From: Rhodococcus rhodochrous
Lineage (GTDB): Bacteria; Actinomycetota; Actinomycetes; Mycobacteriales; Mycobacteriaceae
Assembly (NCBI RefSeq): GCF_014854695.1
Contig: NZ_CP027557.1
Location: 3,162,001 to 3,226,000, forward strand
Length of the DNA stretch: 64,000 bases
Direction of reading: 5' to 3'
Both the position numbers and the translations under genes were made by a program. This document shows positions 8,811 through 16,702 of this stretch, piece by piece. Positions within the stretch are counted from its first letter, which is position 1. The number at the start of each line of letters is the position of its first letter. The notes under the pieces are model-generated. The model saw nothing but the letters and a program-made list of their open reading frames with translations, ran no database searches and was not told where the DNA came from.

Positions 8811-9837
8811 CACGATCCGACCCGACCCGACACCGCCGCGCACGGTCCTCGGCGCGGACGAACGCGCCGCACTGTTCGCCGGCGTCGACCGCACTCCCGG
8901 CGCCGCCAAACCCGACCCGATCCTCGTCGTCGACGATCTGTGCCGCACGTTCGGAGGCCTCAAGGCCGTGGACGTGGCCCACCTCGAGATCCAGCGCTCG
9001 TGCATCACCGGCCTGATCGGCCCGAACGGCGCCGGCAAGACCACCCTGTTCAATCTCCTCACGGGCTTCGACCGGCCCGACACCGGCACCTGGGCGATGG
9101 ACGGCGTCCCGCTCGGCCGGCTCCATCCCCATCAGGTGGCGCGGCGCGGGATCGTGCGCACCTTCCAGCTCACCAAGGCGCTGTCGAAGATGACGGTCCT
9201 CGACAACGTCCGTCTCGGCGCCCGGCACCAGACGGGCGAGCGCATGGTCGGTGCACTTCTGCCGTGGACATGGCGCCGGCAGGAACGCGAGATCACCGAG
9301 CGCGCATACGAACTGCTCGACCGCTTCGGTCTGGCCGCGAAGTCCGACGACTTCGCCGGTTCACTGTCCGGCGGTCAACGCAAACTGCTCGAGATGGCCC
9401 GTGCCCTGATGACCGAACCGACCGTCGTCATGCTCGACGAGCCGATGGCCGGTGTCAATCCGGCGCTCACCCAGAATCTGCTGGGACACATCAAGACCCT
9501 GCGCGACGACGGGACGACGGTGGTGTTCGTCGAGCACGACATGGACGTCATCCGCGACATCTCCGACTGGGTGGTGGTGATGGCACAGGGTTCGGTGATC
9601 GCGGAAGCACCGCCGGACGCGCTGTCGTCCGATCCCGCCGTGGTCGACGCCTATCTCGGCAGTCACCACGACCAGGCACTCGAGTTCGACGACGAGGGCA
9701 ATCCCGTGGGTGCGACCGCCGAACTCGCCGACGCCCTCGCGGACGCGGAAGCGCAGACCCTCGAGGCCGGAGGCGACCTGTCCGATCCCGATGCGACGTC
9801 GACGGACGCGACGGCCACGACACTGGAGAAGCCTTGA
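8803..9837 (+). CDS. livG: Branched-chain amino acid ABC transporter ATP-binding protein LivG
   Basis: 344-residue cytoplasmic ATPase. Walker A is GPNGAGKTT, the signature is LSGGQRKLLEMARAL and Walker B is VVMLDEPMAG, followed by the H-loop VFVEHDM. The GFDRPDTG and RTFQLTKAL segments are typical of LivG. Residues before about 45 and after about 290 are extra: the tail is roughly 55 residues, acidic and Asp/Glu/Thr-rich, so this LivG is longer than the usual 250-260. ATG 8803 overlaps the livM end; its stop overlaps the livF start. Confidence 0.92.
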   Translation: MPDTIRPDPTPPRTVLGADERAALFAGVDRTPGAAKPDPILVVDDLCRTFGGLKAVDVAHLEIQRSCITGLIGPNGAGKTTLFNLLTGFDRPDTGTWAMDGVPLGRLHPHQVARRGIVRTFQLTKALSKMTVLDNVRLGARHQTGERMVGALLPWTWRRQEREITERAYELLDRFGLAAKSDDFAGSLSGGQRKLLEMARALMTEPTVVMLDEPMAGVNPALTQNLLGHIKTLRDDGTTVVFVEHDMDVIRDISDWVVVMAQGSVIAEAPPDALSSDPAVVDAYLGSHHDQALEFDDEGNPVGATAELADALADAEAQTLEAGGDLSDPDATSTDATATTLEKP

Positions 9838-10658
9838 GCGACAACATCACTCCTGTGCCCACCGGGACGACGCCGGCGGAACGTGCCGCTACCCCGGAGG
9901 AACATGCCCGCCTCGCGACCGGCGCCCTCCTGCGCGCCGACGATCTCGTGGCCGGTTACTTCCCCGGGGTCGACATCCTGCGCGGCTGCAATTTCTACCT
10001 GCGCGACGGTGAGATCGTGGGCATCATCGGCCCGAACGGAGCCGGCAAGTCGACCCTGCTCAAGGCGTTGTTCGGTCTCATCCCCATCCGCAGCGGCACC
10101 GTCACACTCGGCGGAGACGAGATCACCTCGGCACCCGCACACATCCTGGTGCGCAAGGGCATCGGCTACGTGCCACAGACGCAGAACGTGTTCCCCTCAC
10201 TGACCATCGAGGAGAACCTCGAGATGGGGATCTATCTGCGTCCGAAGGACTTCGAGAAGCAGTTCGAGCGGGTGGCGTCGTTGTTCCCGCTGCTGGCCGA
10301 GCGTCGGAAGGTCAAGGCGGGAGCGCTCTCCGGTGGCGAGCGGCAGATGGTCGCGATGGGCCGCGCGCTGATGATGGAACCGTCGGTACTGCTCCTCGAC
10401 GAGCCGTCGGCGGGACTGTCGCCGATGTTCCAGGACGAGGTCTTCATCCGCTGCAAGAAGATCAACGCGGCGGGGGTGTCGATCATCATGGTCGAGCAGA
10501 ACGCGCGTCGCTGCCTGCAGATCTGCGATCGCGGATACGTCCTCGACCAGGGCCGCAACGCGTACACCGACACCGGCAGCACTCTCATGCACGACCCGAA
10601 GGTCGTGGAACTGTATCTCGGTACGCTCGCGGGCAGCCGGGAGAAGCGGAAGGGGTGA
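9834..10658 (+). CDS. livF: Branched-chain amino acid ABC transporter ATP-binding protein LivF
   Basis: 274-residue second ATPase of the importer. Walker A GPNGAGKST, signature LSGGERQMVAMGRAL, Walker B VLLLDEPSAGLSP, H-loop MVEQNARRCL. The start is TTG 9834, sharing bases with the livG stop (TTGA), with GGAGAA just upstream. The 35 residues before LLRADDLVAGYFPGVD are extra and probably disordered. Last gene of the operon; a hairpin terminator begins inside its stop codon. Confidence 0.9.
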   Translation: MSDNITPVPTGTTPAERAATPEEHARLATGALLRADDLVAGYFPGVDILRGCNFYLRDGEIVGIIGPNGAGKSTLLKALFGLIPIRSGTVTLGGDEITSAPAHILVRKGIGYVPQTQNVFPSLTIEENLEMGIYLRPKDFEKQFERVASLFPLLAERRKVKAGALSGGERQMVAMGRALMMEPSVLLLDEPSAGLSPMFQDEVFIRCKKINAAGVSIIMVEQNARRCLQICDRGYVLDQGRNAYTDTGSTLMHDPKVVELYLGTLAGSREKRKG

Positions 10659-10681
10659 CCGCCCACCGGCGATCACCCCTT
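10650..10681. terminator. Terminator between livF and the convergent binding-protein gene
   Basis: Perfect 9-bp stem AAGGGGTGA / TCACCCCTT around a 14-base loop. The 5' arm includes the livF stop codon. It can act in both directions because the next gene converges. Confidence 0.65.
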
Positions 10682-10698
10682 CGCTCACGACCTGCAGG

Positions 10699-12030
10699 TC
10701 ACTCCCCCACCACGATGTAGTCCTCGGTGGTCAGGGTGTTGTCGGGGCCGAACACGAGCCGGCCGTACGAGCCCACGCCGGGTTCGCCCGCGTCCACGAA
10801 GGTGAGTTCGCCGGTGGCACCGTCGTAGTCGATGTCCTCACCCGCACCGAGAAGGTCGAGGCACTGCTGGTAGCTGGTGCACTTCTCCCCGTCACGGGTC
10901 ACCGAGTTGATGTTCGCAGCGATGTCCACACCTGCCGTCGACCCCGCCTGTTCGGCGGCCAGCGCCGAGACGATCACGGCGTCGTAGGACTCACCGGCGT
11001 AGTTGAAGTCGATCAGACCCGGATCGACACCGAGCAGTCGCTGCTGGAACTCCTCACCGGTGTCGGTCAGCGGCGTGGTCCCGGCCATGCCGTCGAGCAG
11101 TCCTTCGGCGACGTTCTCGCCCAGCGCGTTCCCCATGTTGCCGTCGACACCGAAGACCGCCATGCCGTCGGACGGGCCGATGCCCACCTCGTGCATGCGG
11201 GTGATGATCTTCGCCGACTCCTCGAAGCCGATGAGCGCCACCGCGTCCGGTGCGAAGTTGGCCACCTGGTCGACCTCCGCGTTGAACGACTGCGCGTTGG
11301 GGTCGTAGATGATCTTCTGGATCTGATCCTCCGGGATACCGGCGTCGACGAGGTTGGTCACGGTGTTCTCCGCGAGACCGGTGCCGTACGGGTCGTTCAG
11401 CGCCAGGATCGACACACGCTGCGCCCCGTCCTCGGCGATCAGCTGCGCGAGCGCCTGCGCCTGGAGCACGTCGGTCGGGGCGGTGCGGAAGTACAACCCG
11501 CGGTCGGCGTAGCAGACGAACTGATCGGAGGTGTTCGCCGGCGAGAACTGCACCACGCCGGCACTGACGATCTTGTCGATCACCTTGAGCGAGACCGAGG
11601 ACGAGGCGGCACCGACGATCACCTGGGTGCCGTTGGCGAGATGTCGGTCCACGGTGGTGTTCGCGGTGTCGGTCGTCGTGTCCCCGGAATCGCCCGGGAA
11701 CAGTTCGACCGGCTGGTCGAGAACACCGCCCGCGGCGTTGATCTCGTCGACGGCGAGCCGGACGGCAGCGACCTCGGGCGGTCCGAGGAAGGCGAGGCTG
11801 CCGGTCTCGGGAAGGATGGTGCCGATCTTCAGCGGTCCCGTGGCGGGAGTCGCCCCTGCTGTGGCCTGCTGCGGTTCGCAGTCGGTCTCGACGGTCGTCG
11901 CGGCCGCCGACCCCTCGTCGCCGGCCGACGTACCGGATGCCGAATCGTCGCCGTCCGAACCACACCCGGCGAGGGCGAGCGTCGCAGCACCGAGTACCGC
12001 TACGGCGCGGACCAGAGTCCGTCTTGCCAT
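10699..12030 (-). CDS. ABC transporter substrate-binding lipoprotein (LivK/Peripla_BP_6 type)
   Basis: 443-residue solute receptor for the neighbouring LivHMGF importer. The N-terminus is a lipoprotein signal ending ALAGC near residue 22, followed by a Ser/Asp/Gly-rich spacer. The Leu/Ile/Val-binding fold starts at LKIGTILPETGSLAFLG; VQFSPANTSDQF and LNDPYGTGLAENTV are typical type-I periplasmic-binding segments. Located on the outer face of the membrane. AAGGAGAG lies a few bases before ATG 12030. It is transcribed towards livF rather than with it, so receptor and channel have separate promoters. Confidence 0.9.
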   Translation of the reverse strand: MARRTLVRAVAVLGAATLALAGCGSDGDDSASGTSAGDEGSAAATTVETDCEPQQATAGATPATGPLKIGTILPETGSLAFLGPPEVAAVRLAVDEINAAGGVLDQPVELFPGDSGDTTTDTANTTVDRHLANGTQVIVGAASSSVSLKVIDKIVSAGVVQFSPANTSDQFVCYADRGLYFRTAPTDVLQAQALAQLIAEDGAQRVSILALNDPYGTGLAENTVTNLVDAGIPEDQIQKIIYDPNAQSFNAEVDQVANFAPDAVALIGFEESAKIITRMHEVGIGPSDGMAVFGVDGNMGNALGENVAEGLLDGMAGTTPLTDTGEEFQQRLLGVDPGLIDFNYAGESYDAVIVSALAAEQAGSTAGVDIAANINSVTRDGEKCTSYQQCLDLLGAGEDIDYDGATGELTFVDAGEPGVGSYGRLVFGPDNTLTTEDYIVVGE

Positions 12031-12058
12031 TCAACTCTCCTTCGAACGCCTGACACCG

Positions 12059-12078
12059 CATCCGGCGGATTCCGGATG
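12059..12078. promoter_or_regulatory. Inverted repeat upstream of the binding-protein gene
   Basis: Perfect 7-bp arms CATCCGG and CCGGATG separated by 6 bp, 29 bp before the start codon at 12030. Position and symmetry suit an operator or a 5' leader hairpin controlling the binding protein. The rest of 12031-12216 shows no further feature. Confidence 0.4.
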
Positions 12079-12216
12079 TGGTCGAAACATAGCGGTCGGA
12101 AGCACCCCGCGAACCGGGCCGAAATCCTTGTGATACGACCGTTATCTGCGGGGCGGAGATTTGATGTGGCGGTAACGCGTCGGGGCGCCGTGAGCACCCG
12201 AAACCGGTTCGCGCGG

Positions 12217-12831
12217 CTAGCCGGCGGTGTCGCTTCCGAGGGTCTCGAGGACGACCACCGCGACCTGCTTCATGGTGGTGCGGCGGTCCATCGCGGCGCG
12301 CTGGATCCAGCGGAACGCCTCCGGTTCGGTCATCGCATGCTTCTCCATGAGCAGCCCCTTGGCCCGGTCGACGAGCTTGCGGGTCTCGAATCGCTCGTTG
12401 AGCCCTTGCACCTCGCGCTCGAGTTCGCGCAGCTCGGAGAAGCGGCTGACGGCCACCTCGATAGCGGGCACGAGGTCGCTCTTGGAGAACGGCTTGACGA
12501 GATATGCCATGGCGCCTGCGTCGCGGGCGCGTTCGACGAGTTCGCGCTGACTGAAGGCTGTGAGAATAACCACAGGGGCGATGCGTCGTTGCGCGATCTC
12601 GGAGGCGGCGTCGATGCCGTCGCGGCGCGGCATCTTGACGTCCATGATCACCAGGTCGGGCCGGAGTTCCTCGGCGAGTTCGACGGCACGCTGTCCGTCG
12701 CCGGCCTCACCGACCACCTCGTAGCCCTCCTCGCGCAGCATTTCGACGAGATCGAGCCTGATCAGGGCCTCGTCTTCCGCTACGACGACCCGACGAGGAG
12801 TTGGTGTGCTGTCGTGCGGCGCGGAGGTCAT
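12217..12831 (-). CDS. pdtaR: ANTAR-domain response regulator PdtaR
   Basis: 204-residue two-component regulator that acts on RNA. Receiver domain residues about 14-130: acidic pocket EDE, phospho-acceptor Asp in LVIMDVKMP, conserved Thr in LTAFS, Lys in VKPFS. The C-terminal ANTAR domain runs about 140-195 (LVDRAKGLLMEKHAMTEPEAFRWIQRAAMD), a three-helix bundle that binds tandem-hairpin terminator RNAs and causes antitermination. Matches M. tuberculosis Rv1626 in architecture and in neighbourhood (tRNA, polA). ATG 12831 is used; the frame stays open upstream. The partner kinase PdtaS is not in the window. Confidence 0.93.
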   Translation of the reverse strand: MTSAPHDSTPTPRRVVVAEDEALIRLDLVEMLREEGYEVVGEAGDGQRAVELAEELRPDLVIMDVKMPRRDGIDAASEIAQRRIAPVVILTAFSQRELVERARDAGAMAYLVKPFSKSDLVPAIEVAVSRFSELRELEREVQGLNERFETRKLVDRAKGLLMEKHAMTEPEAFRWIQRAAMDRRTTMKQVAVVVLETLGSDTAG

Positions 12832-12938
12832 GGTCGGGCCTTCCCCTCGGTACTGGCGGTCCCCGGTGCAGGGTGGAACGTAAGAAGGGTACCGGTGCGC
12901 GCCCGCTTCGCCCGATCCTCTACAGTGGTGTCCGCAAC

Positions 12939-13015
12939 GCCCCCGTATCCCAATTGGCAGAGGAAACGGATTCAAAACCCGTCCAGTGTGAGTTCGAGTC
13001 TCACCGGGGGCACCA
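12939..13015 (+). tRNA. tRNA with CAA anticodon (Leu), short variable loop
   Basis: 77 nt including an encoded CCA (13013-13015). Acceptor stem GCCCCCG/CGGGGGC is perfect. The D-stem is TCC/GGA with a GG in the loop. The anticodon stem ACGGA/CCCGT has one A-C mismatch next to the loop, and the loop TTCAAAA reads UUG codons. The variable loop is only five bases (CCAGT). T-arm GTGAG-TTCGAGT-CTCAC is canonical and the discriminator is A. Bacterial leucine tRNAs normally have a long variable arm, so this one is structurally unusual. A T-run follows directly. Confidence 0.9.
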
Positions 13016-13094
13016 CTTTTCGGCCCGCGCCACACGGTCGGAGCACGCGTTCCGCATCCCGCCGATTCCCGCTCCGCTGTCGTAATGTTCCGGC

Positions 13095-13628
13095 GTGAGC
13101 ATCTGGGTTCCTGTCGTCGTTGCACTCGTCACCGGTGTGGTGTCGTGGGCAGTCGTTCGCCTGTCGCGCGAGCTGTCCCGCCGAAACCTCCGGACCCGGA
13201 TCGCAGCCGATCTGGCCATCTACAACGGACTCGGCGACGAGTTCCGGAAGCGTCCCCTGCGGGAGAGCGTCGATGCCCGGCTGTGGCAGCTCGCGGCCCA
13301 GTCGATGCCGTTACCTCCGGGACCACGCCCGAAGCCCCGGATCCGCCGGATCCTGGCCCTGATCGCAGTGGTGCTCGTCGCCGTCGGAGCGCTCGTCTTC
13401 CTCGAACTCGTCCTGGACATCCGGGAGGGCGACTCGGCGCGGGTGGCTCTCGCGCTGGTGGCAGGTGCGCTGGTCGGATTCTCGATTCCCGGCCTGGCCG
13501 CCGATCCGGCGGAGTTGCAGGAGCGGCAGCTCATCCGGGCATTGCGGGAGCGGCGGGCCATGGAACAGCTGCAGAACGGGCAGAGCTCCTCCGCAGGTAC
13601 TCCCCCGGACCTTGCGGAGACCGCGTAG
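13095..13628 (+). CDS. Conserved-looking membrane protein, function unknown, 177 aa
   Basis: Not recognised. One transmembrane helix at residues about 4-22, then a soluble segment with several Arg (RLSRELSRRNLRTRI), a Pro-rich turn near residue 72 and two more helices at about 85-105 and 113-133. The C-terminal tail has a charged helix (ELQERQLIRALRERRAMEQLQ). Start GTG 13095. The stop lies 14 bp before the LexA-type gene, so the two are probably co-transcribed. Codon use is like its neighbours. Confidence 0.7.
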   Translation: MSIWVPVVVALVTGVVSWAVVRLSRELSRRNLRTRIAADLAIYNGLGDEFRKRPLRESVDARLWQLAAQSMPLPPGPRPKPRIRRILALIAVVLVAVGALVFLELVLDIREGDSARVALALVAGALVGFSIPGLAADPAELQERQLIRALRERRAMEQLQNGQSSSAGTPPDLAETA

Positions 13629-13642
13629 CTACGATTCTCCGG

Positions 13643-14305
13643 GTGACCGGTTACGACGAGTTCGACATGTTCGGGGGCCTCGATCCCGCGTCCCTGCCGC
13701 TGCGCCAGCAGCAGATCCTGGCCGCGATCCGCGATTGGATCGTTGCGCAGGGATCGTCCCCGAGCACTCGGCAGATCGCCGAGTCGGTGGGTCTGCGGTC
13801 GACGTCGACGGTCTCGAAGCATCTGAAGAGCCTCGAGGACAAGGGTTTCCTCCGCCGCGGCGCCGCTGTGGCGCGCCAGCTCGATGTGCGCCCCTTCCTC
13901 GGCTCGTCCGGCGGTGAACGGGCGTCCGACGACACCGTGACGGTGCCGATCGTGGGCGACATCGCCGCGGGCGCACCGATTCTCGCCGAGGAGCACACCG
14001 ACGACCTGCTCACCCTCCCCCGCGATCTGGTCGGCTCCGGCACCGTTTTCGCGCTGCGCGTGCGCGGCGACTCGATGGTCGACGCGGCGATCTGCGACGG
14101 CGACACCGTGGTGGTGCGGCGGCAGCACGAGGCCCACTCCGGTCAGATCGTCGCGGCGATGATCGACGGCGAGGCGACGGTCAAGGTGTACCGGCGCCGA
14201 GGCGGCCACGTCTACCTCGAACCCCGGAATTCCGCCTATCCCGTCCTCGACGGCGACGAGGCGGTGGTGCTGGGCACCGTCGTGTCCGTCATGCGCCGCA
14301 TCTGA
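13643..14305 (+). CDS. lexA: LexA-family self-cleaving transcriptional repressor
   Basis: 220 residues. The N-terminal winged helix has the LexA recognition region SPSTRQIAESVGLRSTSTV and SLEDKGFLRR. The cleavage site is Ala-Gly in DIAAGAPIL. The catalytic dyad is present: Ser in RGDSMVDAAI and Lys in GEATVKVYRR, so RecA-stimulated autoproteolysis is expected. The linker between domains differs from canonical mycobacterial LexA, and no CGAAC-N4-GTTCG box was found in front of this gene. It may therefore be a second LexA-like repressor rather than the master SOS regulator. Start GTG 13643. Confidence 0.75.
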   Translation: MTGYDEFDMFGGLDPASLPLRQQQILAAIRDWIVAQGSSPSTRQIAESVGLRSTSTVSKHLKSLEDKGFLRRGAAVARQLDVRPFLGSSGGERASDDTVTVPIVGDIAAGAPILAEEHTDDLLTLPRDLVGSGTVFALRVRGDSMVDAAICDGDTVVVRRQHEAHSGQIVAAMIDGEATVKVYRRRGGHVYLEPRNSAYPVLDGDEAVVLGTVVSVMRRI

Positions 14306-14325
14306 TCCCTGCCGAGATCAGCGGC
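14295..14325. terminator. Hairpin between the convergent LexA and serine-hydrolase genes
   Basis: Nested arms GCCGC/GCGGC and CTGATC/GATCAG around a short loop, overlapping the stop codons of the two convergent genes. No clear T-run. Confidence 0.45.
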
Positions 14326-15205
14326 AGATCGGATCGGTGACGACCGGCGGTAGTCCGTCGAGGAGATCCTGCGCGGGCGGCCCGAGGAGCGGATCGCCGG
14401 CGAGCCGGCCCAGCGGCGGGCAGTCCTGCAGGAGCGGGCCGGTCTCCGGTCCGGGTCGAAGAGGACCGGTCTCCGGTCCGGGTCGAAAAGGACCGGTCTC
14501 CGGTCCGGGCGGCATCCCTTCGGTGAACGCGCCGAGGACGTGTTCGGAGAGCTGCCCTGCCGATCCGTAGGTCGACGCCGCGACGGAGAAATCGGGACCG
14601 AACGAGGCGGAGGCGTGGAACGAGCGGTCGTCGCTCCATCCCCACTTCGTCCCGATGACACCGGCGATCAGCGCCGTCCCGTAGTTCTGCGGATATCCGT
14701 CGGCTGCGGTGTCGTAGGCCCTGGCCATCGCAGCGAGCACCGGCGAACCGGGATCGGTGCGCTTCTTCGTCTCGAGATAGGTGACCATGTCGTGCGTCGA
14801 CGTGGTGCCGACACCCCAGTAGCCGGGCACGTAGGTGTCGGTGAGCCCGAACTCCGCCGCGGTCGACGAGATCGCCTGCGGGTATTTCGCGTGCAGGCGG
14901 TCGGCGATCGCGTCGTTCGACGACCGGATCATCTCGGTCGCGTCGGCGTGGTCCGCGGGGTCGCCGTAGGTGAGGACGTACTCGGCCAGATACATCTTGA
15001 CGATCGACACACCGGCACGGGACTCGTGTTCGTTCGCGGTGCCGGCGCGCACACCGGTCGGGGTGTGCGCGAACGAGATCTGGGTACTGCTCGGAGCAGC
15101 GATCGCGCCGGTGTCGTCCACGATCGGCGCGGGTGCTGCGGAGGCGATGTGACCGCCGAGGGCGGTGAAGGTGGCTACGGCGAGGGCTGTCGCAATCGGG
15201 CGCAT
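14318..15205 (-). CDS. Secreted beta-lactamase-like serine hydrolase
   Basis: 295 residues with a Sec signal peptide (MRPIATALAVATFTALGGHIASAAP). The pattern is that of penicillin-interacting enzymes: SxxK as SIVK near residue 67, an SxN-like SSND near residue 95, and a KTG-like GTKWG near residue 195. It probably acts on peptidoglycan peptides or a beta-lactam in the envelope; whether it has beta-lactamase activity is not clear. The C-terminus carries three copies of a nine-residue Pro-Gly-Glu-Thr-Gly-Pro repeat encoded by a 27-bp tandem repeat. ATG 15205 is chosen because the signal peptide begins there. Confidence 0.75.
   Translation of the reverse strand: MRPIATALAVATFTALGGHIASAAPAPIVDDTGAIAAPSSTQISFAHTPTGVRAGTANEHESRAGVSIVKMYLAEYVLTYGDPADHADATEMIRSSNDAIADRLHAKYPQAISSTAAEFGLTDTYVPGYWGVGTTSTHDMVTYLETKKRTDPGSPVLAAMARAYDTAADGYPQNYGTALIAGVIGTKWGWSDDRSFHASASFGPDFSVAASTYGSAGQLSEHVLGAFTEGMPPGPETGPFRPGPETGPLRPGPETGPLLQDCPPLGRLAGDPLLGPPAQDLLDGLPPVVTDPICR
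14439..14509. repeat. 27-bp in-frame tandem repeat in the serine hydrolase gene
   Basis: 2.6 copies of a 27-bp unit beginning CCGGTCTCCGGTCCGGGTCG (14439-14465, 14466-14492, partial from 14493). The copies are nearly identical at the DNA level and encode PGPETGPLR or PGPETGPFR, so copy number may vary between strains without frameshift. Confidence 0.9.
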
Positions 15206-15336
15206 GCGGACGGTTACCCCGAACCGGACGCGCGTAACGGCCGCGACCTGCACCCGACCGTTCCTGTCGGTGCTCGCCACTACAGTTCGGCCGTCCGGGG
15301 ATCGCTCCGGACCCAGCGACACGAAACGGATCCACC

Positions 15337-15963
15337 ATGTCGATGCCCGCCACTCCGCCCACTCGTCGACCGTGCCGATCTTCCGTCCCGGTGCGTCCCG
15401 CTCGCGGACCGAGCGGCCGGGCCGTCGCGTGCCGGACGACGATCCCGTTCGGGCGCGACAACGACGGCACGCCCGTCTCGTGGGATCTGTCCGCCGGCCG
15501 ACACCTGTTGATCCGACGCGACGAGCGCCGCTCGTCGCCCAGCGTGTCGCTCGACCTGATCGCGATGACGACCCTGACCGGCGGCACCCACGACCTGGTG
15601 GTCGTCGATCCGCATCGTCGGCATCGCTGGCTCGGCGGATCCGCCTCGCTCCCCACGGGGCCGTGCTGTTGGGCCACCACCGCCGAACAGATCACCGGCG
15701 TGGTCGCCGAACTCGACTCCCCGGTCGTCGGACCCCCGCGCGTGCTGCTCGTCGCCGATCTCGCCGCGACCGTCGCAGCGCTCGACGACGAGGGGCGCAC
15801 CCGGCTCGCCCGGGTCGCCGCGGACGCACGCGAGCACCAGTTGCTGCTAGTCGCCACCACCGCCGACACGAATCCCCGCTGGTATCCCGAGGGGCTGATC
15901 GACGCGTTCGACGACATCGTCGCGCGACGGCACGAGGAGAGACCGTCCTTCGGCCTCCGATGA
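15337..15963 (+). CDS. FtsK/SpoIIIE-like protein lacking the Walker A motif
   Basis: 208 residues, not assigned to a named family. After an Arg/Pro-rich N-terminus, residues about 37-60 read PFGRDNDGTPVSWDLSAGRHLLI, which resembles the strand preceding the P-loop of FtsK/EssC ATPases. Where GxxGxGKS is expected the sequence is RRDERRSSPS, so nucleotide binding of the usual kind is unlikely. A Walker B-like VLLVADLAA and a following LLLVATTAD agree with the same fold. It may be a catalytically dead FtsK-domain protein. Short tandem repeats follow its stop. Confidence 0.55.
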   Translation: MSMPATPPTRRPCRSSVPVRPARGPSGRAVACRTTIPFGRDNDGTPVSWDLSAGRHLLIRRDERRSSPSVSLDLIAMTTLTGGTHDLVVVDPHRRHRWLGGSASLPTGPCCWATTAEQITGVVAELDSPVVGPPRVLLVADLAATVAALDDEGRTRLARVAADAREHQLLLVATTADTNPRWYPEGLIDAFDDIVARRHEERPSFGLR

Positions 15964-15982
15964 TCGCTCGATCGGCCGAGGG

Positions 15983-16041
15983 AGTACTCGATCGACACCC
16001 GGCAGTACTCGATCGACACCCGGCAGTGCTCGATCGACGCC
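15983..16041. repeat. 21-bp tandem repeat between the FtsK-like and flavodoxin genes
   Basis: 2.8 copies of AGTACTCGATCGACACCCGGC (15983-16003, 16004-16024, partial 16025-16041), each containing the palindrome CGATCG. Non-coding. The remaining bases of 15964-16162 show no gene. Confidence 0.85.
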
Positions 16042-16162
16042 GAAAAAACTGATCGAACCGCCGCGATTGGCGCATTCGTCCTGGGGTGGTTCTTCGTCGT
16101 CCAACGCGCCGCCGGTTTCATCACCGATCCCGAGGGGACCCTCCGGACTCGGACGCACGCGA

Positions 16163-16702
16163 TCAACCCTGATCACGCGGTGTTTCGACGAGACCTTCCC
16201 GGATCCGTTCCGTCCACGCGTCGACGTCGACCCAGTCCCGGGCATCGCCGTAGTGTCCGCCCATCAGCCGGAAGACGATCCGCCCGATTCCGGCCCAGTC
16301 GCCCGAAGCGATGACACCGGCGAAGAAACGGTGATCACGCACGTCGGCGACCGAACGGAGGTTCTGCACCGCCCGAGGTTCCGGGGTGACCCGCCGCAGA
16401 TATGCGGCCACCCGGGGCGAGAGGATCGTGCTGGTCGCTCCGACCGACGAGACGGAGAACGCCCACACCGGTCGTCCTACCGGCTCGGCGCATAGCCGAT
16501 GGATCGCATCGGAAGCCTCGGGGAGCCACTGGCCGTTGTGGATCGCGCTTCCGACGACCAGCGCCTCGTACGTTCGCACCGACGCGATATCGCCGAGCGC
16601 GCGGAGTTCCACGGCACCGCGGCTTTCCAGTCCCGCAGCGATGCGTTCGGCGATTCCCCGCGTCGACCCTCGGGCGGTCGCGTAGCCGATCAGGACGGAC
16701 AT
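16163..16702 (-). CDS. Flavodoxin-domain protein (HemG / menaquinone-dependent protoporphyrinogen oxidase-like)
   Basis: 179 residues. The FMN phosphate-binding loop is at the N-terminus (IGYATARGSTRGIAERIA), with GSAIHNGQWLPEA and the later SVSSVG matching the flavodoxin_5/HemG pattern. HemG enzymes oxidise protoporphyrinogen IX using quinone; many actinobacterial homologues are generic flavodoxin-like oxidoreductases, so the reaction is uncertain. ATG 16702 follows AAAGGCTCC. It is divergent from the universal stress protein with 238 bp between them. Confidence 0.75.
   Translation of the reverse strand: MSVLIGYATARGSTRGIAERIAAGLESRGAVELRALGDIASVRTYEALVVGSAIHNGQWLPEASDAIHRLCAEPVGRPVWAFSVSSVGATSTILSPRVAAYLRRVTPEPRAVQNLRSVADVRDHRFFAGVIASGDWAGIGRIVFRLMGGHYGDARDWVDVDAWTERIREGLVETPRDQG

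Noticed and set aside
6591..9089. 832-codon minus-strand open frame
   Set aside because: Opposite livH/livM/livG, which have clear family motifs. Composition rich in Asp/Gln/Arg marks it as a shadow.
14439..14509. CRISPR-like repeat array
   Set aside because: Units are contiguous without spacers and in frame with the serine hydrolase gene. It is a coding minisatellite.
16067..16495. 142-codon plus-strand ORF at the end of the tandem repeats
   Set aside because: Mostly antisense to the flavodoxin gene, with Pro/Arg/Ser-rich translation and no ribosome site.
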